DNA of 64,000 nt, from positions 86,589,127 to 86,653,126 of the forward strand of contig CM077023.1 of assembly GCA_039090855.1 (NCBI GenBank), in the 5' to 3' direction. Below, piece after piece: positions 33,761-43,416 of this stretch. Both the position numbers and the translations under genes were made by a program. The notes beneath the pieces were generated by a model. That model saw only the letters and a program-made list of their open reading frames with translations, was not told the DNA's origin and did not search any database. This stretch comes from Macrothele yani (Eukaryota; Arthropoda; Arachnida; Araneae; Macrothelidae). Position 1 is the stretch's first letter. The number at the start of each line of letters is the position of its first letter.

Positions 33761-35005
33761 AGTGACGTCACAAACGGAGGGAACTGATCTCTCTATGTCA
33801 TGGCTTTGTCTTTTCTAGATGGCCTTGGCTCAGGCCACTTTATAGTATCTTCTCATTCATCGGATTCGTGAAATCTCTCAGAAATCACTTCTTTCCCATC
33901 TACTTATCTAAATATATGTCAAGTTTGGGCTCATTTCATTCATTCCTTCATAGCGTTGCGTTTTTATGTCGAGCAATGTAGTTAGGGAAATAATACGCAG
34001 TTACAGTATACATATTGAACAGTATATGTTTAAAAATATTCATATTATCTAAAAAAAAATCCGACAAGCATGATATTGAATGTTTTCAGGATTTTTTACA
34101 TTTTATTTATTCATTCATTTGCGTATAACACATGTTTTTTTCTCGGTGGCAAGTGCATAAACAGATAGTATGGAATTACATACCACAAAATTTAAATTAA
34201 TGATTTTTTTAAACGGAATTAGAAGGATTTTAACAAGCAGCAGAGATGGGAAATTGTTAGATATTACGTCCTATCCTAATGTACTATCCTATCTTTTTCT
34301 AGGGAATAATTAATTGATATTACACTGATTATACAGCATTTCAAATTTGGATTAAATACGAATACATGGAAATTAGTGCTGTCGTTGGAAAGTTCAGCAT
34401 CAGAATGCATTAATAGCCAAGATTCATGTGGCAATAGGAAAATTCTTTTGCTGACCCCATGACTAAATAAATATTATGCTTTGCAGTAATACAATAAGGC
34501 ATTTTCTACTGATATAAAAATGATTTTATGAATAATCGCCACTATAAATCCAAGCAAATATACCATAGAAAAGCAGAAGGAAACGGTAACTAATCTTAAT
34601 TTCTCTGAGATTTTAAGACAAACCAACTTTGTTAGTGTTGTACTCTGTGTACCCATATAAAACGAAAATCATAAACAATATAATTTCCTTTGTCTGAACG
34701 TTTGAACGTTTTTTCCACTTTGGGGGCGCGGTGGAGAGCGTGCTTGCCTGTTTTAATTGTCGAAGTCCTGCCTCAGCCGATATACTTTTTTTATTGTTGC
34801 AATATTTATTGTTGTTATGTTCATGAAACATACTTTCACATTTGGACATCACAAGCAAAAAAGAATACCTGGTTATTAAAATATTGCCCTAAATAATGTG
34901 TCTTATTTCCCCCATCATTATTGACGAGCTTTCACCTAATATGTTTTATATTGGTATACACACAAAAAGTAACAGAAGTGGGTAATTGAAAATGCATAAT
35001 ACTGA
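33761..35005. other. AT-rich, no gene recognised
   Basis: A tRNA-like scrap GGGGGCGCGGTGGAGAGCGT near 34722 may be an old SINE head. Otherwise nothing is identifiable. Confidence 0.45.
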
Positions 35006-35007
35006 CT

Positions 35008-35141
35008 GTGGCTGTTTTAATAATACTTACAGTGGTTGTTTTAATAATGCTGACAGTGGTTGTTTTAATAATACTGATAATGGTTGTTTTAATAATACTG
35101 ACAATGGTTGTTTTAATAATACTGACAGGGGTTGTTTTAAC
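35008..35141 (+). repeat. 24-bp tandem repeat, about six copies
   Basis: The unit GGTTGTTTTAATAATACTGA plus CAGT repeats six times with single-base variants. Confidence 0.9.
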
Positions 35142-35168
35142 TTTTTCATGAGCAAAGACTTATAGAAG

Positions 35169-35400
35169 AAGGGCCTACCCCGGTGGCGCAGTGGTCTAAG
35201 CGATGGCCTCTGATCATTCGTCCGGAAGGGGTCCGGGTTCGGATCCCGGCGAGGCATGGATGTTGTGTTTGTCTTACGGCACTGGCTCTTTCCCTTCCCT
35301 GGAACCAGTGACCCTAAATTAGGGACGGGCGACTGCTTATAGCCCATTGAGTTGCTCACGGTGGTCGTTAAATCTCCAATAAAAAAAAAAAAAAAAAAAA
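35169..35400 (+). mobile_element. Full-length young tRNA-derived SINE with target duplication
   Basis: ACTTATAGAAG flanks the copy (35158-35168 and 35401-35411), an 11-bp target-site duplication typical of LINE-assisted insertion. The tRNA-like head has A box TGGCGCAGTGG (35184-35194) and B box GGTTCGGATCC (35236-35246, one mismatch). Its first ~70 bases resemble a Leu/Ser-type tRNA. The ~130-bp unrelated body contains GAACCAGTGACCCTAAATTA and GGGCGACTGCTTATAGCCC, ends CGGTGGTCGTTAAATCTCC, and is followed by ~20 A. It encodes nothing. Confidence 0.95.
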
Positions 35401-35411
35401 ACTTATAGAAG

Positions 35412-35765
35412 CTTCCTTCATGCAAATTTCATTGCCAGGTCTTAACTCAACTGGCCTTTTGGTACAGTGTTCCATAAGTACACACTTAGACAAGAGTTTT
35501 TCCGTAAATTCTCACTAGTCCCAATTATACTCCATCAGGTTTAACAGCAATTTAGACCCATGTTTTACAGGTCTTTTTCGGAAAACAGAAAGTGCAAGGA
35601 AGTTTCCGGCCATGATAACGTTGTCCAAAATTTGACATTCAGTTAAAATTTATTTTACTTCATGCATTGTGAAAGAAAAAAAAATGTTTCTTCAGCACTA
35701 ACTGGGATATGCTCTAATAATACATGAAGTTAACGACGCTTTTTAAAACAAACAGTTTTTGATTT
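35412..35765. other. No gene recognised
   Basis: AT-rich spacer between two SINEs. Confidence 0.4.
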
Positions 35766-35966
35766 CGGGGTTTAACGACTTCCATGAGAAACTCTAAGGG
35801 CTACAAGCGATCGCCCGTCCATAATTTAGGGCCACTGGTTCTAGGAAAGGGACAGAACGAGCACCATAAGACAGTCACATCATCCATGCCTCATCGGGGT
35901 CTCTGAAACGGGAGCAACTCTGACGCCTTATCCAGAAACAGCTCTGACCATTTGGCCACCATTCGG
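35766..35966 (-). mobile_element. tRNA-derived SINE, diverged
   Basis: From CGGGGTTTAACGACTTCCAT (3' end) via GGGCCACTGGTTCTAGGAAA to TTTGGCCACCATTCGG (5' end). The B box is destroyed. Confidence 0.75.
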
Positions 35967-35967
35967 C

Positions 35968-36485
35968 ACAGTACAATTTAATGTACTTTATTCAAGAGCA
36001 GTATGCCATTATGTCTTAAAAGAAAAGTGTTTGATCAATGCATCCTTCCAGTGCTTACATATGGTGCAGAGACGTGGACCTTAACTAAAAGAGACATACA
36101 AAGGCTGCAGACAACTCAAAACAACATGGAGAGGTGCATACTGGTGTAACCAGGAGAGATAAGAAGAGGAACTCGTGGATCATAAAAATGACAAGAGTGG
36201 AAGACATCATGATTAGAGTAAAATCCCTAAAATGGCAATGGGCTGGACATACTGCCAGAAAGACAGACCATCGATGGCCAGTCGACATTTTAGATTGGAT
36301 TCCAAGGGACAGGAAAAGACCCAGAAGACCACATGGGAGATGGGTGGATGAAATTCGAAAGTATGCGGGAGTAACATGGAGGAGACTGGCACAAGACAGA
36401 CCGTTGTGGAAGAGGCTTGGAGAGACCTTCGTCCAGCAGTGGATTGATAATGGTTGACAATGATGATGATGATGATGATGATAAT
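35968..36485 (+). mobile_element. RTE-like LINE 3' end with GAT tail
   Basis: Translation gives KRKVFDQCILPVLTYGAETW, LTKRDIQRLQTTQNNMERC, then after a frameshift DKKRNSWIIKMTRVEDIMIR, SLKWQWAGHTARKTDHRWP and RWVDEIRKYAGVTWRRLAQD, ending in a stop after ETFVQQWIDNG. This is the region after the reverse transcriptase domain in RTE-like non-LTR elements. A (GAT)n tail of about 28 bases follows. The copy is 5'-truncated, as is usual for LINEs. Confidence 0.88.
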
Positions 36486-36744
36486 ATACCTGCAGACACG
36501 CAAATTATTCAAAAATTTATAAGTTTTTATGCATATTTTTAAGTGAGAGACTTTTTGAAATGATCAAAGCATTTCGAAGCTTTATTTGAAACATTTAAAA
36601 CGCTTAAGTATCGAAAATTTGAAAACGTCACACGAATAGTTTAAAGCATATTATGTTTAATTCCGAAAAAGTTCTGTGATAAATTTTAAAAAACAGTGGG
36701 TTTCTGTAACCCTAGTAGTTAATTTAAGTATCTGAGTGCTTTGT
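36486..36744. other. No gene recognised
   Basis: AT-rich spacer. Confidence 0.4.
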
Positions 36745-36904
36745 CAGCCTCCCAGATAGTTCAGCGGTCTGAGGTGCCGGCTTTTGACCATCGCGGACGA
36801 AAAAAAAAAATGCCTGCTGGTGCTGGGCTATGTACCTCATTGGCCTCAAATTAGGGACTGGAGACTGATTACAACTGTAACAATTGCTCACAGTGGTTGT
36901 AAAG
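36745..36904 (+). mobile_element. tRNA-derived SINE with internal loss
   Basis: Head CAGCCTCCCAGATAGTTCAG and CGGTCTGAGGTGCCGG, then an A run replaces the B-box region, then the body (CCTCAAATTAGGGACTGGAG) and the end CACAGTGGTTGTAAAG. Confidence 0.75.
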
Positions 36905-37554
36905 TTCCGAAATAAGCGAAAAAAATGAAATTTAATTTAAACATCAGATCGCATTGACAATGATTGGAAAAGATAATAATTAATTGAGAGCTATGTTTCT
37001 GTCAAAAAAGCACCAATCAAATAAATTGTTAGAATGTACGAAATTTGCAAAATAAAGTTCTGAAACCTAAAAATATTCTTAGTTCTGTTTTTAAGCGGTT
37101 GCTTGCTAACAGAAATCAATTTGTTCGACACTAATATTAACCTGGAAATAACCACTAAATTGTTGAATATGAATAATTCATTAAGATGTTAAAATACACT
37201 AAATAAACCTTTGCACACCTAACAGCATTTTCAAAGCGTTCACGGTTTCCCAGAATGTTTTCTGTTGCTCTGTATTAATTAGCAAAGAAAAACGAAACAT
37301 CATGCTAAACATTCCACTTGCGATTTTATCCATTAAAACTGCTTTATGAATTTTAAAGAAATAAAGTAGTCAGACAGCTTTACAAAGAATTTTTGTAAAA
37401 AAAGTGTGCCTGATGTCCATGTTGAGTTTGCCCATCCATCCATCCATCATTAGCCTGTCATCATTTGCATACCGGTGAATTCTCTTACAGTGAAAAAAAG
37501 AGTAGTGTTAATTAATTTGCCATATAAAATTTTGAAGTTATAATTCATCACTTG
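36905..37554. other. AT-rich, no gene recognised
   Basis: Nothing recognisable apart from a short (CCAT)n run near 37433-37447. Confidence 0.45.
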
Positions 37555-38338
37555 AAAACAGAAATAATTTAGAAAATTCAACTAATGGGCCGAAGCCAAA
37601 CCACGAAAAACAGCTCCATGCCATTACGCTGCTTCCAACAAAATTCACTGTGGGGATGATACAGCCCGGTCGGTACCTTTCTCTAGGTATTAGCTGCACC
37701 CAGGAACGACCATTAATTAGACTGTTAAACTGCATGTCATGACCTGTCAGTCCAAAACACACTTTTCCATTGGTCTACAGTCCAAGATCGATGTTGTTTA
37801 CACCACAGCAATCGGCTGGTCGAAGTGACTATCGGCTTGTGGATATAGGCCCGTAGCAGGCTGCTCGTCCTGCATTTTTTTTATCCGTCCTAGCGGCTCA
37901 CACAGTCCAGTGCCAGACCTCTTTCATATCTTTTGGTCAAACTCCTTTATATCCTTTGTCCTACCTCAATCATCGGCCTCCACTCCCAACTGCTCTTCTT
38001 GGCTATGTGCCTGTGTGGACGGCTGCTCGACTGTGCTAACCCATGTCCTGCGAACAATATTGGTGTTAATGTAAGTCCCACATAGAGTTTGCATAATATG
38101 AGACAATACTGATTTGCGCTATAAGCGGACAGTCCTCTTCAGAGCTCTCCTGTCTCGTTCTATTAGCTTCGAAGCTTTACTGGGTCGTTTTTCGGCAGAT
38201 GAAGCCCCAGTCCGTTGCCATTTGCATACACGTCCCCAATCGTTGTGTGACCTAGGGATCTTCAATGCCGCTAAAATGTTACGTATTGTGTGATTGCTTA
38301 CGTGGCTCTCAATCATCAAACCGCGCTGAAAATCAGTT
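37555..38338 (-). pseudogene. Tc1/Tc3-like transposase fragments
   Basis: The N-terminal part near 38340-38120 reads DFQRGLMIESHVSNHTIRNI, then RPSKASKLIERDRRALKRTV, a Tc1-type linker. A catalytic fragment near 37765-37560 reads VCFGLTGHDMQFNS and GCIIPTVNFVGSSVMAWSC then FSWFGFGPLVE. The ~350 bp between is unreadable. The C-terminus with the third acidic residue is absent, and a SINE abuts the N-terminal side. Confidence 0.75.
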
Positions 38339-38339
38339 C

Positions 38340-38551
38340 GGCCGCCTCGGGGACCAAACTGTACGGAGCGTTGGTTTCTAATTATTCGTTCGAAATAGGT
38401 CTGGGTTCGAACACTGGGTGAGGCATGGATAGCGTGTTTGTCTAACGGCACTGATTATCTTCCTTTTCTGGAACCACTGATCCCAAATTCCGAACGGATG
38501 ACTGTTTACAGCTCATTGACATGGTGGTCGTTAATCCTCCAAACAAACAAA
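38340..38551 (+). mobile_element. tRNA-derived SINE, full length, diverged head
   Basis: GCCGCCTCGGGGACCAAACT and TTCTAATTATTCGTTCGAAA align to the SINE head, followed by GGGTTCGAACACTGGGTGAG (B box) and the full body to GGTGGTCGTTAATCCTCC with a CAAA-rich tail. Confidence 0.8.
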
Positions 38552-38559
38552 CAAAAAAC

Positions 38560-38773
38560 CACCCCGGTAACGCAGTGGTCCAAGAGTTAGCTTCTGACCA
38601 TTCGTCCGTGATAGGGGATAGGTCCGGGTTCGAATGCGGCTGAGGCATGGATGTTGTTTTTTTCTCGTGGCACTGGTTCTCTCCCTTCCCCGGAGCCAGT
38701 GGCCCTAAATTACGGACGGACGACTACTTATAACCCATCGAGTTGTTCACGGTGGTCACTCCCAAAAAAAAAA
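38560..38773 (+). mobile_element. tRNA-derived SINE, second of a head-to-tail pair
   Basis: Starts ACCACCCCGGTAACGCAGTG within ten bases of the tail of the previous copy. It has GGTTCGAATGCGG and the body, and ends in an A run. Insertion into the A-rich tail of an older SINE is the simplest reading. Confidence 0.85.
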
Positions 38774-39140
38774 GGTGATTTAACTCGGTCGGTCTAGGCA
38801 TCTTTTCTTCACGGTCGTGTTATTTTCACATCGTAGCCCTTTGAGCATATTATAGTTGAGTTTGTGACGTACAGCGTGTGTAAGACCTAAATGTTTCCCA
38901 ATAGAGGTGTACCCTGCTATTAATAGTTGGGTAGCGTAATGAACATATGTTGGTTCTTATTTGTAGGGGTTTGCGTAGATCCAAAAAGTTAGTTAATCCA
39001 TATTCAAACAGCAGGAATCGCAAAACGTGATTTAATAGGTATAAGCGAATGAAAAAAGTATGTTATAACATATTGAATATTCATCTGACTACAGTCCCCG
39101 TTATGCTGAAATTTCCATAGATGTGTTAAACAGAGGGAAA
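38774..39140. other. No gene recognised
   Basis: AT-rich spacer. Confidence 0.4.
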
Positions 39141-39365
39141 CTCCGACCCGGTTGCGTAGTGGTTAAAGCGATGGCTTTAGATCATTCGTCCGAGATGGGT
39201 CCGGGTTCGAATCCCGGTGAGACATGGATGTTGTATTTGTCTTACAGCACTAGCTCTCTCCCTTCAGTGGAACCAGTGGCCTTAAATTAGGGATGGGCGA
39301 CTGCTGTGACGTGCCTGCCCAGCAGGACGCACACGACATAAAGGCAGATAGCAGCGATAACGAAC

Positions 39366-39437
39366 GTCCGCGTAGCTCAATTGGTAGAGCGACTTATTCC
39401 GGAATGAGGGGACTCGGGTTCGAGCCTCGGCGTGGAC
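39366..39437 (+). promoter_or_regulatory. tRNA-like Pol III promoter domain, 5' LTR
   Basis: 72 nt with acceptor GTCCGCG/CGTGGAC (seven pairs, one wobble), D arm GCTC/GAGC, and anticodon arm CTTAT-TCCGGA-ATGAG with a 6-nt loop. T stem TCGGG/CTCGG includes G-U pairs. A box TAGCTCAATTGG; B box GGTTCGAGCCT. Confidence 0.85.
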
Positions 39438-39468
39438 AAAAATGACGGAGAAATTTACTTCGTTATAA

Positions 39469-39480
39469 TGGCGCCCGAAC
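39469..39480 (+). promoter_or_regulatory. Primer binding site (tRNA-Lys type)
   Basis: TGGCGCCCGAAC, one base after the 5' LTR, matches the complement of the 3' end of animal tRNA-Lys over 12 nt. The following bases (TTTCTGG) do not extend the match. Confidence 0.88.
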
Positions 39481-39720
39481 TTTCTGGATGACTCGGCCGT
39501 TCAAGATCTCGCAATGGTGTGATGTTCTTTCCACACCGCGAGATAGGAAAAAATAAGAGAATCCCTTCTTCAGCGCTTCGAAAAATAAAAAAATGTGTGT
39601 GACGTTGCATTCCACACACTAGATTGACTGGGAGTTCTCAAGTACGTTCTACAGCGGATGGCTGCCTGCGACGATTCATGGTCACGGCTGACCCGTGGGC
39701 CATGCCCCCGGCCCTCTTTC

Positions 39721-39729
39721 GGGGGGTGA
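39721..39729 (+). promoter_or_regulatory. Short polypurine tract
   Basis: GGGGGGTGA directly precedes the 3' LTR. It is shorter than in the 21.2-kb copy and interrupted by one T. Confidence 0.65.
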
Positions 39730-39789
39730 TGTGACGTGCCTGCCCAGCAGGACGCACACGACATAAAGGCAGATAGCAGCGATACGAAC

Positions 39790-39861
39790 GTCCGCGTAGC
39801 TCAATTGGTAGAGCGACTTATTCCGGAATGAGGGGACCCGGGTTCGAGCCCCGGCGTGGAC
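39790..39861 (+). promoter_or_regulatory. tRNA-like Pol III promoter domain, 3' LTR
   Basis: Identical to the 5' LTR version except that the T stem is fully Watson-Crick (CCGGG/CCCGG). B box GGTTCGAGCCC has one mismatch to consensus. Confidence 0.85.
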
Positions 39862-40047
39862 AAAATGACGGAGAAATTTACTTCGTTATACTGCTTATAA
39901 CCCACTGAGTTGCTCACGGTGGTTGTTTGACCCCCAAGCAGAAAAAAAGAGGGGAAAACTACTGCTATTACTGTTTTTCAAACGGTATATATCGTAGGAT
40001 ATTTCCATTATTGCAAATTGTAGCGATATTTCAGATAGGGACATCGA

Positions 40048-40050
<3 letters not shown>

Positions 40051-40088
<38 letters not shown>
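40051..40088 (+). repeat. (GT)n microsatellite
   Basis: About 19 GT units at the 3' border of an inverted SINE, where its A tail would be. Confidence 0.95.
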
Positions 40089-40089
<1 letters not shown>

Positions 40090-40302
40090 GGGGATTTAAC
40101 GACCACCGTGGGCAACTCATTGGGCTATAACCAGTCGCCCGTTCCTAATTTAAGGCCACTGGTTCCAGGGAAAAGAGAGAGAGAAAGAGAGCCAGTACCG
40201 TGAGACAAACACAACATCCATTCCTCACCGGGATTCGAACCTGGACCCGTCTCGGTCGAATGATCAGAAGCCATTGCTTAGACCACTGTACCACCGGGGC
40301 TG
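40089..40302 (-). mobile_element. tRNA-derived SINE, full length
   Basis: From GGGGATTTAACGACCACCGT to CACTGTACCACCGGGGC. The B box in antisense is CCGGGATTCGAACCTGG. A short GAGA expansion lies in the body. Confidence 0.9.
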
Positions 40303-40355
40303 CTAACATCGAAATCGAATGCTACATTCTGGCGTTATTTTTTTATTTTTTTTTT

Positions 40356-40506
40356 ATGATTGGGGGTTTAACGACTACCGTTAACAACTCAGTAGTCTAT
40401 AAGCAGTCTCCTGTCCCTAATTTAGGTCCACTGGTTCCAGGGAAGGGAGAGAGCCAGTACCTTCAGACAAGCCCAACATCCATGCCTCACCGGGATTCGA
40501 ACCCGA
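40356..40506 (-). mobile_element. tRNA-derived SINE, 5'-truncated
   Basis: Covers the 3' end (ATGATTGGGGGTTTAACGAC) through CACCGGGATTCGAACCCG, stopping just past the B box. The A box half is missing. Confidence 0.88.
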
Positions 40507-41285
40507 AGTGTTTAGAATCTCTCAGTATAAAACAGAAATTAATGCAGTATGTTTAGAGTAAGTCTCTTTAACGTTCATTACACAAATCTAAACTAGCCTA
40601 GAAAAACACACTCTGTTATAAAAAAAATCGAAACTATGTGAATATATCTATGCATTATCTTTAACAAAATGTATGCAATTCAAAATCACAGTGTGTTAAA
40701 ACGCTGTTGCCTGATGTTAAGAATTCCACGCTATGGAGGGAAAGTCCTTTATCTAACGCTGAATGTTGTAACAATGCCTTGGCACATCAATATATATATA
40801 TCAATTTTTTTTTCAATACCGATACGCTCTTCTGCATCTGCGATAATGCATCCGCAGAAATACCTTTCGAGACTATGACGTCCCATCTATTTTACTGACT
40901 GGGTAGAAAATTATCTCCTGCTGTGCTGCTTCAGTGAAAGCCACATTAATTAGTTGGCAAAAAATTCCGCTGATGCAAATTTTTTTTAACTTCAGAACTG
41001 TCGTATTTGATACACTTCTCTGCAATAAGGCATTTCTTTGGAAGTAAAATATTTGACGGGAGAAACAAACTACTGGGGAAATTTTCTTCTACCTAAAACA
41101 CGTCACGCACGCATCCGAAAAAAATCGTTACAAATTTTGCTAGATAAAAGTTCCTTCAATTGCCTGATTAAATCAATCTATTCCTGCTTCTAGCAGAAAA
41201 TGCTGTTTTATCTATGTATTTAATAAGCACATTAATTGTACTGATTTGTGCATAACATCGGCTTATTAATATTATTATTATTTTC
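40507..41285. other. AT-rich, no gene recognised
   Basis: Nothing recognisable. Confidence 0.45.
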
Positions 41286-41290
41286 TTTTT

Positions 41291-41477
41291 GTTTGAGGTT
41301 TAACGATCACCGTGAGCAACTCGATGGGCTATAAGCTGTCACCCGTCCCTAATTTAGGATCATTGGTTCCAGGGAACGAAGAAAGCTAGTGTCTAAAGAC
41401 AAACATAACATCCATGCCACATCGGGATTCGAACCCATTTCCGAGGAATGGTCAGAATCCACTGCGCCACCGGGGCA
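41291..41477 (-). mobile_element. tRNA-derived SINE, nearly full
   Basis: From GTTTGAGGTTTAACGATCAC to CACTGCGCCACCGGGGC, with B box ATCGGGATTCGAACCC. A short gap lies between the boxes. Confidence 0.88.
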
Positions 41478-41609
41478 GAAATATCAGCTTATAAGGATTT
41501 ATTACTACACACACACTAATTAAAGCAATAAGATTAAAAGGAGCAAAATACTCGTAAAAATAAAATCGGAAACAAAGTTCAAAATGAAGAAGACATAGAT
41601 CGAAAATTT

Positions 41610-41806
41610 CCGCCCTGGTGGCCGAGTGGTCTGAGGCGCTGAGCTCTCACCATTCGTCAGAGATGGGCTCCGGATGAGGCGTGGATGGCGGTGGGCCTGT
41701 TCTACGGAACTTCATACCCATTCCCGAACACAGTAGCCCCAAATTAGGCACGGACGTCTTCCCATAGCCTTATGAGATGCTCCTGGTGATCGTTAAACCC
41801 CGACTC
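41610..41806 (+). mobile_element. tRNA-derived SINE, head most tRNA-like
   Basis: Head CCGCCCTGGTGGCCGAGTGG then TCTGAGGCGCTGAG closely resembles the 5' half of a Leu- or Ser-type tRNA, supporting that origin. The B box is deleted around GGGCTCCGGATGAGGCG. Body and 3' end are present. Confidence 0.82.
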
Positions 41807-41855
41807 GATACAGAGACAGACAGAGCGAACTAAAACATATATATATATATATATA

Positions 41856-43115
41856 CACTGAAGTGCCAAAAGTCATGGGATACATACCTAGTATCATGCA
41901 GGATCTCCTTTAGCTTTGCGAAGTGCAGCAACTTGACGTGGCATCGATTCCACTAGTGGCCGGAAGACTTCTGGGGTGAGCCATGCTTTCTGAACAGCCG
42001 CCCACAGTTCCCTGGTATTTTTAGGTGCAGGATCTTGAATGCGAATGGACTTTTCCACCACGTCCCATAAGTACGCTATTGGGTTCATGTCGGGAGAACG
42101 TGGTGCCCACACCATCCGTCGGAACTGTCCAGAATGCTCTTCGAACCGATTTTGGACAACTTGGGCCCGATGACATGGTGCATTGTCAGCCTGGAAAGTC
42201 CCACCGTTATTGGAGTACATGCAGTCTATGATGGCCTGCAAATGGTCACCCAGCAGAGCAACAAAGCATTTGCCAGTTAACGACGTGTTTACCACCTCAT
42301 TAGCTGGTAATCGCTCAATGACGTGGTAAACAAGTCACTAACTGACCAGAGGACCTACACCGTGCCATGTAAAGACACCCCACACATGTATGGAACCACT
42401 ACCAGCTTGCACAGTGCCTTTCTGACAGTTTGGTTCAATGTCTTCATGGGGTCTGCGCCACACCCGAACCCTACCATCAGCTCGTAACAACTGGTAGCGT
42501 GACCCATCGGAACACGCCACATGTTGCCAGTCTTCCAGTGTCAAATTACCGTGTTTACGAGCCCAGGTGAGGCGCTGTGTCTGATGTCGTGGTGTTAACA
42601 AAGGCACTCTGGTGGGTCTTCTGCTCCCATGCCCCATGGACGCTAAATTATGCTGCACTGACCTGATGGATATGTCTCTGGTACCTTCTGCATTGAATAT
42701 GGATGTTATTTGAGCCAGTTTCGCCTGTCTGTTAGCATGGACAATTCTGGTCAGACGCCGCTGGTCACGGTCCTTCAGCACCCGTGGTCAGCCAGTGCGC
42801 TGTCCACGGTGGGTGGTAACGCCATCCAAGAGGTATACTCGGTACACAGGTAACACCGTGGATCAAGGAATGTTGAATGTTTGCACAACTTCGGAAATAG
42901 AATGACCCATCCGTCTGGCTCCCACTACCATGCCTTGTTCAAATTCCAATAATTCAGGTCGGCTTGCCATAATCGTATTGGCAGTTGTTCATCCTGACTC
43001 ACGAGATTACACCTCGCAACTGATAAAAATCGTGGCGTGTGTCGAAGATTTTACACGAGGGCAGAGCCGGTTAAAATTTGTATACAGCTATCCCACGACT
43101 TTTGGCACTTCAGTG
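41856..43115 (-). mobile_element. Tc1-like transposon in a microsatellite
   Basis: Ends CACTGAAGTGCCAAAAGTCA and the inverse ACTTTTGGCACTTCAGTG match over about 27 bp. The left flank is (TA)n and the right flank TGTGCGTGCGTGTGTG, so it inserted into or beside a TA/TG microsatellite. Length 1260 bp. Confidence 0.93.
41894..42970 (-). pseudogene. Tc1-like transposase, DD36-type spacing, catalytic Glu lost
   Basis: N-terminus near 42970: MASRPELLEFEQGMVVGARR then MGHSISEVVQTFNIP and a stop. Next block (42781-42338): DQRRLTRIVHANRQAKLAQI and QHVACSDGSRYQLLRADGR (first Asp kept, next Glu changed to Gly). Last block (42295-41894): TFQADNAPCHRAQVV (second Asp) and RSPDMNPIAYLWDVVEKSI, where the catalytic Glu of NPIE is Ala. 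There are 36 residues between the second Asp and this position. It ends VAALRKAKGDPA. Confidence 0.9.
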
Positions 43116-43416
43116 TGTGCGTGCGTGTGTGTGTCTGTGTGTTTGTGTGTGTCTAGCCCTAACGTGAAGAAAAAATAATGTTAGTTCTAAGTTTTGAATA
43201 AAAATGGACTTAAAATTTTCGCCATTAAAAATTAGCAGAGAAAACTGTTTCGGAGGTAACTTTCTAGTGTAGTGGGAAGTACATGAATGTGCCTTATATT
43301 AAAAGAAAATGTCTAATACATGTTTTATATTAAAAGAGGAAGTGGAAATTTCAGACAATATATTTTATCGAAAAACCGGGGAACAAAACCGTAATGACCG
43401 AATTAGAAGTAGCATA

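Larger units (their letters stand above)
39305..39890 (+). mobile_element. Complete young TRIM with tRNA-bearing LTRs
   Basis: LTRs lie at 39305-39467 and 39730-39890 and differ by only two substitutions and two single-base indels. CTGC is duplicated on both sides (39301-39304, 39891-39894). The LTRs start TGTGACGTGCCTGCC and end TTCGTTATA. A perfect tRNA-Lys-type primer binding site and a short purine tract are present. The ~260-bp interior contains GAGATAGGAAAAAATAAGAG and has no open frame of note. It depends on another element for proteins. Confidence 0.93.
39141..39948 (+). mobile_element. tRNA-derived SINE split by a TRIM insertion
   Basis: The first part (39141-39304) holds ACCCGGTTGCGTAGTGG, a perfect B box GGTTCGAATCC and the body up to GGGATGGGCGACTGC. 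After the 586-bp TRIM it resumes (39891-39948) with CTGCTTATAACCCACTGAGT and ends GGTGGTTGTTTGACCCC plus A-rich tail. Removing the TRIM and one CTGC restores a continuous SINE body. Confidence 0.92.
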
